Assembly: GCA_019914995.1 (NCBI GenBank)
Contig: CM034127.1
Location: forward strand, 3,658,001-3,722,000
Source: Acanthochlamys bracteata
Lineage: Eukaryota; Streptophyta; Magnoliopsida; Pandanales; Velloziaceae
Length of the DNA: 64,000 nt
Reading direction: 5' to 3'
In this document: piece by piece, positions 47,436 through 62,708 of the stretch
Position numbering within the stretch: the first letter of the stretch is position 1
How the letters are laid out: every line of letters begins with the position of its first letter
Notes under the pieces: generated by a model
The model's database searches: none
The model's input: the letters and a program-made list of their open reading frames with translations, nothing else
What the model was told of the DNA's origin: nothing
Position numbers and translations under genes: made by a program

Positions 47436-48392
47436 GAAAATTTTATTTTTAGGAATCTGTATTTTCATGAATAATAAGATTTTTCATATTTTGTGTGATA
47501 GGAAGTTCTGAATTCTTTTGAGAAAAATTTCATTAGTATAGCATCATAGCTAGATAAAATTATGCAAGTTGGTGCACAGTCACTTTTCTTAAGGCATATA
47601 CGGTGTTTGATTGATGGATGCACACCGAAGTCCTTTCAGAATCATCACTAGCGATAACAAGCAGCAACGCTTCACAGTGTTGAATGAATTTGGCACTTAG
47701 ACTTTTGTATGGTACACAATTTTGTCTGGTAATTTCAACTGTACGAAAACATTAAGTTGGCAACTCCTATATTGTTGTTTGTTACTGTATTCCAATAGAT
47801 CCTTGGTAAACGAAGCATCCTAGTTTTTTTTCAAATCAAGGTAATGGAAAGTGTTATCTTAATAACATGGACGGGTGCAAAATTTTGGACAGTATGTTTG
47901 TGGACAGTATGTTTGTACTGAGCATCCTATTCTATGAACAAGACGGAGAAGATTTTAATCCACTACCACCTCTAATGAATTTAACCAAGATAAAAGTTCT
48001 GTATTGACTATTGAGATAGGGAAAAGTGCAAGTGTACCTTTTCATATACACTAGCCTGAAAGAAATTAGGGACACCGGTTTGAATAATGTACCTTTAATT
48101 ACACGTGCACACTTTGTTGACTACAATTGATTTTTGCACAATCCACAAGAAGAATTTTAGACTGAAAATGCTTAGCATTACCTACGTCCACCAAGCAGCT
48201 CCAGGTGCTGGATTGTTTCGTCAGGTAAGCAAGCAGAGTATTCAGAAGAATGGTTTTGAGGTAATGTAGATTTGATTTCTCCGGTTGATTACTCTCACAG
48301 GGAAGATCTACCAGAATGGCTGATGATGGCCGATGGATCATACAGCTTAAGGTTGAAACATACAGCGAGAGCCTTGTGCAACATCTGAAGGT
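47436..48392. other. Intergenic DNA and 3' UTR of the CDPK gene
   Basis: The part nearest 48392 is the likely 3' UTR of the minus-strand kinase. The remainder shows no gene or clear repeat. Confidence 0.5.
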
Positions 48393-53438
<5,046 letters not shown>

Positions 53439-54232
53439 GATGGTGTAGTTGGAAGTTGAAGAAATCTTGATCAGATATAGGCATGAATTAATAGGAATAG
53501 GAATGTAAGTATATAACTGGATTTGTTGATAAATGAATTCATGAAGTGAAACGAAATGAAATGAAATATTGAATTGAGGGAAACAAGAAATGGTTGGGAT
53601 TGAAGGAAGAAAGTGGAGGGAAGGAGAAGGGAAGAAGGGGTTGGCCAAAACGAAAGATTGATTTTTGCAAAGCAATCCTCCAACCCCTTCCTTCTCCCGA
53701 GTTCAGATCCCGTGCGGTGGAATATACGCGGTGAAGCTGTCTGCGGTTTGTTTCACCCCCGTCTACTACTTCTCCCTTCCCTTCCGTTTCTATCTTTTTT
53801 TTTTTCCAAAACCGCTATAAAACAATACTCACAATAAATGTTTTTTAGTAAAGACTTCCAACAGAAACTCAAAGCGTCTGAAATTTGGATTAAAAAGTTG
53901 ATAACCTAAATTCTGGAGAAAATAATACTTTTTCTCATATGGGAGTATTTTGTTGTGGAATTCGGAGCACCGTCCGCGTACTCTTAACAAAGAGAACAAA
54001 AAAAAGACGTGAATCCGTGTAGTAGTAATAGGCTAGTAGCAGGAATAGCAGCAGTTGTTAATTTAATTCTAGTCAATGACTAACAAAAGTTGAATATTCC
54101 ATCTTCGTTTCTCTATCATGCATCACCAGCTCTTATAAAATATAAACAAATGAAATATTCCATCGCCTCTTTGCCAAATTATTATATGACTAACAATAGT
54201 GATGGTAATAAATGTTGGACCACTGTATAGAG
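53439..54232. promoter_or_regulatory. 5' UTR and promoter region of the CDPK gene
   Basis: The 250 bases upstream of the ATG are purine/pyrimidine-biased and probably 5' UTR. A poly-T patch near 53795 is visible. I could not assign specific promoter elements. Confidence 0.5.
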
Positions 54233-54728
54233 CATAGTTATAAAAATCGGACCGGATATTAAATCGAAAAATTGTCCGAATCAACAGGTCACGAGTTGAC
54301 TCGTCGAGTCAACGGGTTGAATCGTTATGTTAAAAATATCAAAATATTGACGGTAGCACGAACGCTTATTATTTTTCTTATAATTTAATAGAATTAGTAA
54401 TATAACAACTTAAAAATTACTAATAATAAATATTTATAAATAAAATATAACAAATTTATTTTTATATTATTACATCCAAATGTAAAATCTAAACTACATA
54501 TTATATTTCAATATAATACTACTAATAATTATTTTTATATCAATATCATAAATTTAAATTTTTTAAAATTTAATTTAATACGGTTTGATCCGGACGAGCG
54601 GGTCGATCGGATCGGAACGGGTCAACGCGGGTTAGAGCGGGTCGATCGTATAAACAGTTTTATTATAAACCGACCGATTTATGTTTCGGGTCGATCCAGG
54701 ACGGACCGGTCCGAGTTTTACAACTATG
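54233..54728. mobile_element. MITE family B (CGGACCGG ends), copy 3, with TSD
   Basis: This 496-bp element starts CATAGTTATAAAAATCGGAC plus CGG and ends with the inverted counterpart CATAGTTGTAAAACTCGGAC plus CGG. It is flanked by a perfect 8-bp direct repeat GTATAGAG (54225-54232 and 54729-54736). An 8-bp target-site duplication with CA-type ends fits the hAT superfamily. It has no coding capacity. It is the best-preserved of the three copies. Confidence 0.85.
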
Positions 54729-55568
54729 GTATAGAGAACTTGCCTAATTCATGAACAAGTTGAAAAGAAATTAAAATGATGCAAACTTAGATCTAGCATT
54801 AGTAAATGTTTGCTTCCTTTATTTTACTTCCTATCACGTTATGCCAAAGAAAATTCCAATAGATTGGTTTACTGAGCTAAGTTTGGATGGAATTAAAGAT
54901 TAGTGTTGCCAAATGGACTGTGTTGCCCTAACTTGAACCGAACTAATGCTTGAAACATTCTTGCAAGGTTTCTGATTAGTTTGATTGGTTTTTGTTTTTT
55001 ATGTGAAAGATTAGATTACTTATTACTTCAAAGTTATCCTAATGGAAGGCTTCAAGGAATTAGAAAATCTCTATGAATCTAATTGTCCAATATATTTGGA
55101 AATTATGAGAAGTTTAAGAAACGAAAGCACCGTCATATCATTTTCCTTTTTTATTATTTTTTTCCGGCGGAATTTTCACATTTCGGTGGCAACATTGAAG
55201 AAAACTCCAAATATATATTTGGATTTTTCACACTTAAGGGAATCTGGGAATGTTTGAAAGCCTTAGACTAATGAATTTTTTTAAAAAGTTTTTTTTTCAA
55301 ATTTTCAAAAATCGAATTTAATTTATTTGATATTAAAAATATAAAAATTATATAACGTATAATATATTTATATTTTTAAATTTAAAAAAAATTAAAAATA
55401 TTATAGAAAGTTTATCGAAAAATATAAAAAAATTTTAAAATAAAAAATAGTGCTTATTAACAAATACTATCTTAAAACTTAAAAAAAGAGGAAATTGGCA
55501 TAATATGCCCGTGAGAAGTTTGCTCATATATTTGGTGTGCAACACAGAAGCAGTGAGTTGTATACATA
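54729..55568. other. AT-rich intergenic DNA, no gene seen
   Basis: Overlapping short open frames at 55042-55271 carry no domain, and AT-rich decay follows from 55270. I see no gene. Confidence 0.5.
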
Positions 55569-55732
55569 GTGTGTGTTTAAGATTGTTTATAAAATAAAAG
55601 TTTTTTGAAATAGATTCTATATATTTAAATTTTAAATAAATTTTTTAAATATTTATAAAATATATATTTAAAAATATAAAATTAAAAATTAAAAAATTTT
55701 GTTGAAAAAATAGAAAGCCAAACACCCCCTAA
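55569..55732. mobile_element. Short AT-rich MITE (related to family A)
   Basis: The left end AGTGTGTGTTTAAGATTG and right end GCCAAACACCCCCTAAT form an imperfect inverted pair. The interior includes TAAATTTTAAATAAATTTTT, as in family A. At 164 bp it may be a deletion derivative. Confidence 0.5.
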
Positions 55733-56619
55733 TAGATCTTGACTCAGTCATGCAAATTGGAAAAGAAATCCAAAATTGTTTTTTCTTGGTTCAACAGAAT
55801 TATTCGTGAAAAAAGCTGTCAAAAGTCGGGCTCCAAAAGTTAACAATATTTATTAAATTTCTAATAGTTTCAGCTTCTTCGCAGTTAGGAATTATAATCA
55901 TAAACAAACACTACTATTCACAAAGCTTTCCTTTACTTTGGATGAAGCATTCATAAGAAAGTAGAAATAGAAAGAAAGAAAGAAATAGTAGAAAAAGAAT
56001 AAGAAAAGAAGAAAAAAATTATGATGATGTTTAAATAAATTTAAAAAAAAAAAAGTATAATTAAAAGAGAAAAAGAAGAAGAACTATAAAAAAAAGACAA
56101 AAATATTCTTATACATATAAATTTTTGTAATTGAAAGAAAAATACAAAAATATATAATTTCGTTTACGTTTATGTTCAAACTTTTAAATTTTACTTTTTA
56201 TTTTGTGCAAATACTAAAAAAAAAATTTTCAATTCAGCCACTGTCACTACAAATTAAAGACAGTCAATTCAAAGATGTTTTCAAATTTACTTCAATATCA
56301 TTAATAAGAACATGCTACAAGCCACAGTCTTCTAGTTGCAAGTAATATCATCAACATAATACAAACACCAATAGCACATGATACAACAGTATCATAATTA
56401 CTACAAAGAGCTTTCAGTTCTACAGACAGAAAATCAGACAAATTCTGAAACCTGTACGTAAACGTTATACAGTAAAGACAGGAGGATATCTTAGATACCT
56501 TCCATTCACTGCATTTTGAACACCCACAGTTATGAAACTTAAAATTCAGTATAAGCTGTTTTTTTTTTTGGCAAGTATATCCTTATTACAGTGAAAAGAA
56601 AAGGAAAAGAAGAAAACTA
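55733..56619. other. AT-rich intergenic DNA, no gene seen
   Basis: Purine-rich, low-complexity sequence around 55960-56100, with no coding frame. Confidence 0.5.
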
Positions 56620-57720
56620 CAGGGGCAGCGATATCAGAGTAGTACTTTTTGAAGAATTCATAAAAACCAAACTTGCAAGCACCTTAGGCACTGTAACCCA
56701 GCAATGTTGGCACCCAACCTCTGAAGAAACCCCTCATTCCTTGTTCCTTCAGCAATACACCAAACCCAGACGAGATGCTCTTGTACTTCGAAGGATCAAT
56801 CTAACAAAATCATCAAAGAATAAACAATAAGTTCATAATCTCAAAATAAGTACTAACCTAAAACATGAGTATCTTCCAGAAGCTTGACATGTGAAATTCA
56901 CAGTTTTAAATCAATAGCTGCATATATGTAATAACCTCAAAGTGAAATAGACCACATGCTGAACAAAAAACATATATCACTGAAAATCTGGACACAATGT
57001 AAAGTCATAAGAGAACTATTTTCACATTGACAGGTACTTGCTACAGACAAAATAAAGCATCCACTATGAGAAAATTCTCTACATGCCAAACGAAGAAAAG
57101 GACCTTATCTGAGCAGTAGTAAAGAGGACCAGCTGAACCAGCAAATCCTGGATTGACAAAAGCCTCTAAGCAAACTTGTACTCATCATTCGATCAGGAGA
57201 AATACAATCAGATCCAAGGGAGTCAATCATTAAAGCTAATCTCGTCCCTCAAATCAAGCAAACACTAGTAAATACTGGCAACAATCATTACCACCATGAG
57301 ATACCGATTGCAGCAAGCAATCGCTAACCAGCACAGTTTAAGCAAGAAGCCGATTCAATCTCAAGATTGCAGCAAACACTACGGAACAACCACAGATCAA
57401 CAGATCCTGAAACAGCAAAGCCCAACAATTCAGGAACAATCCAGCCAAAAAACAGTGACACAGCATGTCGAAGTGGCATCTGAGAGATCAATTCCTAGCT
57501 AATCTTAACCAAAACCAAGCGCAGATCGAAACACAGATCAGTCTAGCCACAGTCCAACGACACACATCAACAAGTCAAAAATGCTGGAAAATTAAATCAC
57601 TCAAAGTTCATCCGATCTAAAAGAACAAAATCTAGAGAATGATTTCAGTTCAATACCTGCATATTACACTTGATGAGATCGAGGGAAGTGACAGCCGTAA
57701 GGGGACGGGTGATTGTTATT
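56620..57720 (-). pseudogene. Partial, broken copy of a mitochondrial phosphate carrier gene
   Basis: On the minus strand the end of one exon reads TAVTSLDLIKCNMQ and stops at a good donor (exon end 57657). After an intron of 856 bases, an acceptor at 56801 leads into IDPSKYKSISSGFGVLLKEQ then GMRGFFRGWVPTLLGYSA (56800 down). The next codon, normally Gln, is TAA (56686-56684). The frame then continues with the expected GACKFGFYEFFKKYYSDIA to about 56623, where similarity stops. Intact carriers have about 300-370 residues and three repeats; only the first-repeat region is here. Upstream of about 57720 the sequence no longer matches, so start and transit peptide are missing. Retaining the intron at the family position shows a DNA-level duplication rather than a processed copy. 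Confidence 0.8.
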
Positions 57721-58460
57721 GCTGTTGTTGTTCTTGTCGGAGAACGCCATTGCCAGAGCTCTTACTTCTCTCTGTCTCTCTCTCTCGCAGCGGCGGCTTC
57801 TGAAGAAGAAGAAACCGCAGCGGAGACAGATCGCCGAGGAAAAGGAGCGAGAGCGAGCGCGGAGAGCGCGGGGGTGAGCGGAGAGAAGACGCGGGGGTAG
57901 GAATGAGAAAAGCCCTGGCGCCAGCGATCTCGATGGTTTTGTCTCCCCCACCCGCGAACAGTACTTTTTTTACCCCCTTTTCCTCCAATTTTCTCTCTTC
58001 TTTGAACAGTAACTTAGAAACCAAACGCCACATGGGGGGAAATTGATCCCCTTCTCCCCCATCTCCTTTATCTACCCGTGAACCAAACACAGCGTTAGAG
58101 TTTGTGAACTTTATCCACTTATTGGGCCAGTCTTTAGAAGTGGGCCGAGTCCTACTGGGCCATTTCCAGGAGTTCTTCTTCGAGCACATCTTTTCATCTC
58201 TATAAAATCCAATAAAACTACTCGTGTCACAAAGCTGCTAAGCAGAATCGATCACGTCGGTGCCGTTTAATTCCATTCCCCATCCCACTATGGAAAAAAA
58301 AAAGGTTCCGTTTCTTTATCGACACATTCATCACAGAATCGATTCCTCAACTTCCTTTTCAGCTTGTTATAAACCGATCTTTCTTCAGATCAAAGCAACA
58401 ATCTTCTGCAGAACAAAATCAAAAGTTTCAGAAAACCATCGATCATCAAATCAACCAACA
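57721..58460. other. Upstream region with spurious GC-rich open frames
   Basis: This stretch is GC-rich around 57740-57960 and has long overlapping minus-strand open frames without domains. CAAAT/TATA-like sequence CTATAAAATCC near 58200 may be the TATA box of the small membrane protein gene. Confidence 0.45.
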
Positions 58461-58877
58461 ATGCCTCTGTTCATTCCAGAAAGAAGAGGACCTCGATGGA
58501 AGCATGGTTGGAGAGGCCACACACTGTCCTCCCTCTCCTTACCGCCTGCGCCTTTACTATCAATCTTCGCAATCGTTGCGCTGTTTCTATGGCTAACGTG
58601 GTACACGGACTACAAAGCACATATGGAGAGAACGGAAGTAGGTCTTCGGTGTCTGCTTATACTAGTCCCACTGTTACTCTTCTTCCTGGCGAGGTACGCG
58701 ATTGTAGACGGAAGGTTTACGTTGAACTTGCGGCGGCCGAGACGTAGGGAAAGCCTTCATCGTGCTGGTGGGTCGCCATGGGGCGTAGCGCTTGTTGTGG
58801 TACTGCTTCTGGTGATGGTTTCATATCAGTCATCGTTCCGGTCACAGTGGTTTCGCCCTCTGTGGAAGTCGACTTGA
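58461..58877 (+). CDS. Small integral membrane protein of unknown function
   Basis: A single-exon frame of 138 residues starts MPLFIPERRGPRWKHGWRGH. Three hydrophobic stretches follow: about 35-51 (LLSIFAIVALFLWLTWY), about 62-80 (GLRCLLILVPLLLFFLARY), and near 105-119 (WGVALVVVLLLVMVSY). Basic residues lie between them. I recall uncharacterised plant transmembrane proteins with the same 'PRWKxGW...TLSS' opening. The frame stays open upstream to 58260, but the conserved opening makes the ATG at 58461 the better start. Function unknown; secretory-pathway or plasma-membrane location is inferred from the hydrophobic segments. Confidence 0.75.
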   Translation: MPLFIPERRGPRWKHGWRGHTLSSLSLPPAPLLSIFAIVALFLWLTWYTDYKAHMERTEVGLRCLLILVPLLLFFLARYAIVDGRFTLNLRRPRRRESLHRAGGSPWGVALVVVLLLVMVSYQSSFRSQWFRPLWKST

Positions 58878-59329
58878 GCTTTTAACTTTAGTTTGGTAAT
58901 AAAAGTTATAATATAACTTCTAACTCTTTTTCAATGCTTGCAGGTTGAGATTTGTAAACATGCAGTTGTAACTTGTAGGTATTGTAAGTAACAGGGTTGT
59001 TCATTTATTCAGAGCGTGCATCTCGCTGAAGCCCATAATCCTCCGATGAAAGGAGAAAAGTTTATGCATCTTTTGAATAAGCAGGGAAAAACAAAGTATA
59101 TAGAGTTTGTTTACTGCATCAGTAGACTAAAACTGTCTTGAAAAGAGAACCAAAAAAAAAAGGACATACTGTTTCTAGCCTTTCTAAACACTAAAAGAAT
59201 TGTCAGAGAGAAACTACGAAAATTGCTAAACTGTAACCTGCTCCAGCTATCAAAAGAAGACAAATGATATTGTAACTGAAATCTGACATATTTAAGAAAA
59301 GAGGAGACTTCCGTCTGAGGACATTCCTC
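58878..59329. other. Convergent 3' ends
   Basis: The membrane-protein gene and the ATP synthase e gene end here head-on, so the space should hold two 3' UTRs. No additional gene is seen. Confidence 0.55.
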
Positions 59330-61978
59330 TTAGTGATGATCTCTTGCCTGTGCCTTATCCTCTGCCTTCTTCTGAGATTTAGCCTTTGCCTGAAAGAAAA
59401 CCAGTAAAAATATCAGTTCAACTTCAGTAGCCTTAGAAACTGTGTGCATGTACCTACTGCAAAGTTAGTAGGAAAAAAATAACATGCACAGTAATTAGAC
59501 CTAGACTAAGTATAAGAGTTTTTCTTTGGTGTTTAGAACCATGACAATACCTAGTGAATTTTCCATAGACATTTTGATGCAAGCAATATCTGCAAGCCCG
59601 ACATACCAAGCACATTAGACTCTCTACTTGCTTAGGTTCACAAACTCAAACATCCATAAGCACTCCTAGCAACATGATACCAAACAAGCTTCTGAGAACA
59701 TTTTAACTAGCACTAACATCAAACTAATACATTTATGTTTTTACCAGATCACCTTCAGTCTCACAATGCGCGTTTTGATTCTTCACATTTGATGCACTAT
59801 GTAGATATATACAAAAGAAAATTTATCGGGAGATAAGAGATACAATGGTGATATTAATAAAGTAACATATAGAAGGATGAGAACAGTTAAAAGACTTTCG
59901 GTAATGCTACATAGCCCTCAGAAAAATGTCATTACATCCTAATGAAGATAAGTGATACCAACTTTTTGTCTTTTCCTTAATTTTCTTAACTCTTTCTTTC
60001 AAGCTTCTCTTGCTTCATCAGTCAATCAGGACAGTGAGTTATAAGAAGTTATGATGGAAAAGTAAAACGATGAAGCTTACTACTTCTTGAGAATGTAAGT
60101 GAAAATCTAATAGGTTAAATCTAAAAGAACAAGGTTACTACAATAAATGCCAACAAAATCAAAGATTTATCCCTTGGTAATCCAACATGAGTAAGAACTC
60201 ATTACTCAACACAACCAAATTGAACGTTGGAGCTAATATAACAACACGGTTATAACTCCAGACAATTGTAAAACTAAGAAGAAACTAAATCATATAAACC
60301 TGAAGCAAACAAGACATTTCAAACACAACACAAAGTTAAAAGTTCTAAATCAAAATTCATATGCCAGTCAGGTATTCCTATTCAATATAAGGAACAATGG
60401 AACCATCACCTCTTCCTTCCAAAAATCATTTCACATACTAGAAAGACCAACATAATCAATCTGAGTCTTTGTTAACAAAATAATAACTCCCATGTAAAGC
60501 ACCAAAAAGTGGTTTGCACATATGTAATAAACTCACTGCCAACTATATATACAGGTTCAGATAGCTAAAAGTAGAACATAAGTTTTCAGATAGCAACTCA
60601 CACAAGCTAGCAGGATCTAACAAAACAAGTAGCAGCAACAGCTACATTCACAGGTTCCAATCTCTACTACACATTTAACTTCAACTCCTTATCATATTTG
60701 AACTAAGGGAAAAGAATGTCAGATGAATCTCAGTGAATTATCTGGCAGTTTCACACTGCGCATGACAATGCTGAAACCCTTGATTCACCACAAAGCTTAT
60801 CCATTTTCCTGCAGTCATGCCATAACCTAACCATCCTGAACACCTGATGACCACACATACAAATAGAACTCATAACAGAATGATCCCCTCCATTTGTGAA
60901 GAGCTTAGCTATCCATCATTACGTACCTCCTATCGGACTCGGTAACTTCAAGCAATATCCCAACCCAATGAAGAAGTGACTGACTGAACACACTTGCTTT
61001 TACAAATATCCTCAACCAACAAATGATACTGAAAGGTATCTAATGAGCTATTACAAAATCTATCTCATGTAACTTTCAAACAGCATTTACTATGCCAAAC
61101 CCAATCTAAAAGCTCAATTATGAAGCATGCTTAATGATTGTGGTAAAGATATGGGGAAACAAGTCATAAAGGCAACAAACCTGATACAACTAGTAATGTA
61201 ATAGTCTACAGTTCTAACAAAACAGAAACAAGCTGAATAGGTCTGGATATTTTACTCCTTATGGACCATTATCTAAGAGACTAAAATCAGCTGTTCTGGC
61301 GACAAATCTCCACCTAACCTCCGAATATAATCTGCTGATAAGAGAAATGATGCACGCAGCAAAGATTGTAGACTAGTGTCCAAAAGCATAAATCTAAACA
61401 AATAGGCCGCTAAGGACTGTTTACGATATAGGCTTAGTAAGAAACTGGATTCCAGCAACGACCGCCTACATGATCAAGTAACAGTCTTTCTGGCTAGGAT
61501 TGCTGACTTTGAACTTAAATTTGCAAATCATTCTAGTGAAACAATCTGCTAATTCTCTATAACGATTTCAAAATCAAATCCAAACTATCTAACGACTTTA
61601 TTAGCCAAGCTTACTGTCGGGACAAGAAAACATTTTACTGAATGAACCAGAATCCCAAACCACTCCAACACAATTTCAAACTGAAACTAAGAATATTATA
61701 ACATGTAGAATATACATATATAACGAATAACACAAACCCAAAAACCAGATCAGAAACAAGTGATAGATGAATTACCCTGAGGTACGAAAGCTTCATGCTA
61801 CCGTAAACAAATCCGAATGTTAAAGCCGAAGTACGAGCTACCTGTTAACAAATCAATCACAGAAACGAGTTACTATTACCAACTACAGATTGACAACACA
61901 ATATTATCAAAGAAGATGTCGGAGGACTCTCACGAGAGCCAGAGTGCTGAAGCCGGAGTAAGGACCAGGAACCGCCAT
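59330..61978 (-). CDS. Mitochondrial ATP synthase subunit e-like protein
   Basis: Three small exons (61978-61934, 61841-61776, 59389-59330) join in frame to 56 residues. The opening MAVPGPYSGFSTLALVARTS continues with ALTFGFVYGSMKLSYLR and ends AKAKSQKKAEDKAQARDHH. This pattern of a single membrane helix with a glycine-containing segment and a basic, Lys/Ala-rich tail matches the short plant proteins I recall as ATP synthase subunit e (At5g15320, At3g01130). Subunit e sits at the dimer interface of the membrane part of complex V and supports crista shape. Intron 2 is 2.4 kb, very long for so small a gene. Its start lies 501 bases from the start of the divergent parvulin gene. Confidence 0.82.
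59390..61775 (-). other. Long intron 2 of the ATP synthase e gene
   Basis: This 2386-bp stretch lies between exons 2 and 3 of the 56-residue protein. Short open frames inside it carry no domain, and I see no transposon or RNA gene. Confidence 0.6.
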
Positions 61979-62479
61979 AGAAGAATCACTACAAGCTCTC
62001 GATCTAGAAGGAGAAGAATCGATTGATCGATCAGTGAGGGGCTTTTGTTTGATGGAGCGGAGTGAATTGATTTTATTTAGTTTGTTGCTAGCTGATGTGT
62101 AATTGATCTTCTGAGCTTGGTAAACAAGTGTACCATTGGGCCAATGAGTTGGTCTGTTAATATCAAGCCCATAATAGTGTACCAGTGGCCCAAGCCAGTC
62201 CATTGGATCAAAACAAATCGCTTAACCAGATCTTGTCAACCTGGTTGTGTCCAGTGTCCACTACCATAAAATTCACCGAATAAAAAAGGCTCACCTAAGT
62301 CCATCAACCGTTATTCATTCATTTCTCTCACGCTTCTTTAAAGCTTTACCAAAATCGGGTCCACAACGCCCTCTCTGGTACCGCTGCCGAAGCTCCGCCC
62401 CACATCGCCGGAGGACAATAACAACCGCCACCGTGAACATAAGCACGAGCACAAGGAACGATTGCATAAGCGGAGCAGG
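61979..62479. promoter_or_regulatory. Compact divergent promoter (ATP synthase e / parvulin)
   Basis: The two ATG codons are 501 bases apart and point away from each other, so one shared region must drive both. GGCCCAA/TTGGGCC-type motifs occur near 62135 and 62188 (for example TTGGGCCAATG and GGCCCAAGCC). These are site II-like elements typical of plant nuclear genes for mitochondrial and ribosomal proteins. No strong TATA box is seen. Confidence 0.55.
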
Positions 62480-62708
62480 ATGGCTGAGCAGGTGAGGGCT
62501 TCTCATATCCTGATCAAGCACGAGGGTTCCCGGCGCAAGGCTTCATGGAAGGATCCTGAAGGAAGAAGGATCTCTGCTACTTCACGCGATTCTGCTGTCG
62601 CTCAGCTTCGTGCCTTCCGTGAAAAGATCGCGGCAGGAGAGGCCAAGTTTGAGAACATCGCTGCTAATCACTCTGACTGCAACTCTGCTAAGCGCGGTGG
62701 CGATCTAG
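62480..62708 (+). CDS. PIN1: PIN1-type parvulin peptidyl-prolyl isomerase, exon 1 (partial)
   Basis: The frame from ATG 62480 reads MAEQVRASHILIKHEGSRRK then ASWKDPEGRRIS and ends SDCNSAKRGGDLG at a GTAAGC donor (exon end 62708). The exon 2 start expected for the family (SFGRGQMQKPF) is not found before 64000, so the gene continues past the window. Plant PIN1 lacks the WW domain of animal PIN1. It isomerises phospho-Ser/Thr-Pro bonds; the basic GSRRK loop binds the phosphate. Known targets in Arabidopsis include flowering and auxin-transport proteins. The frame is open about 45 codons upstream without an ATG, with coding-like basic sequence (NNNRHREHKHEHKERLHKRS), so a longer N terminus from a missed upstream exon is possible. 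Confidence 0.9.

Noticed and set aside
55042-55271. Two overlapping 60-70-codon plus-strand open frames
   Set aside because: No domain, no splice context and immediate decay into A/T-only sequence.
57716-58189. Long minus-strand open frame of 157 codons upstream of the carrier pseudogene
   Set aside because: It has no domain, is Arg/Ser-rich because of local GC-rich repeats, and overlaps another open frame. It ends in the Gln run formed by an AAC/CAA repeat read in a third frame.
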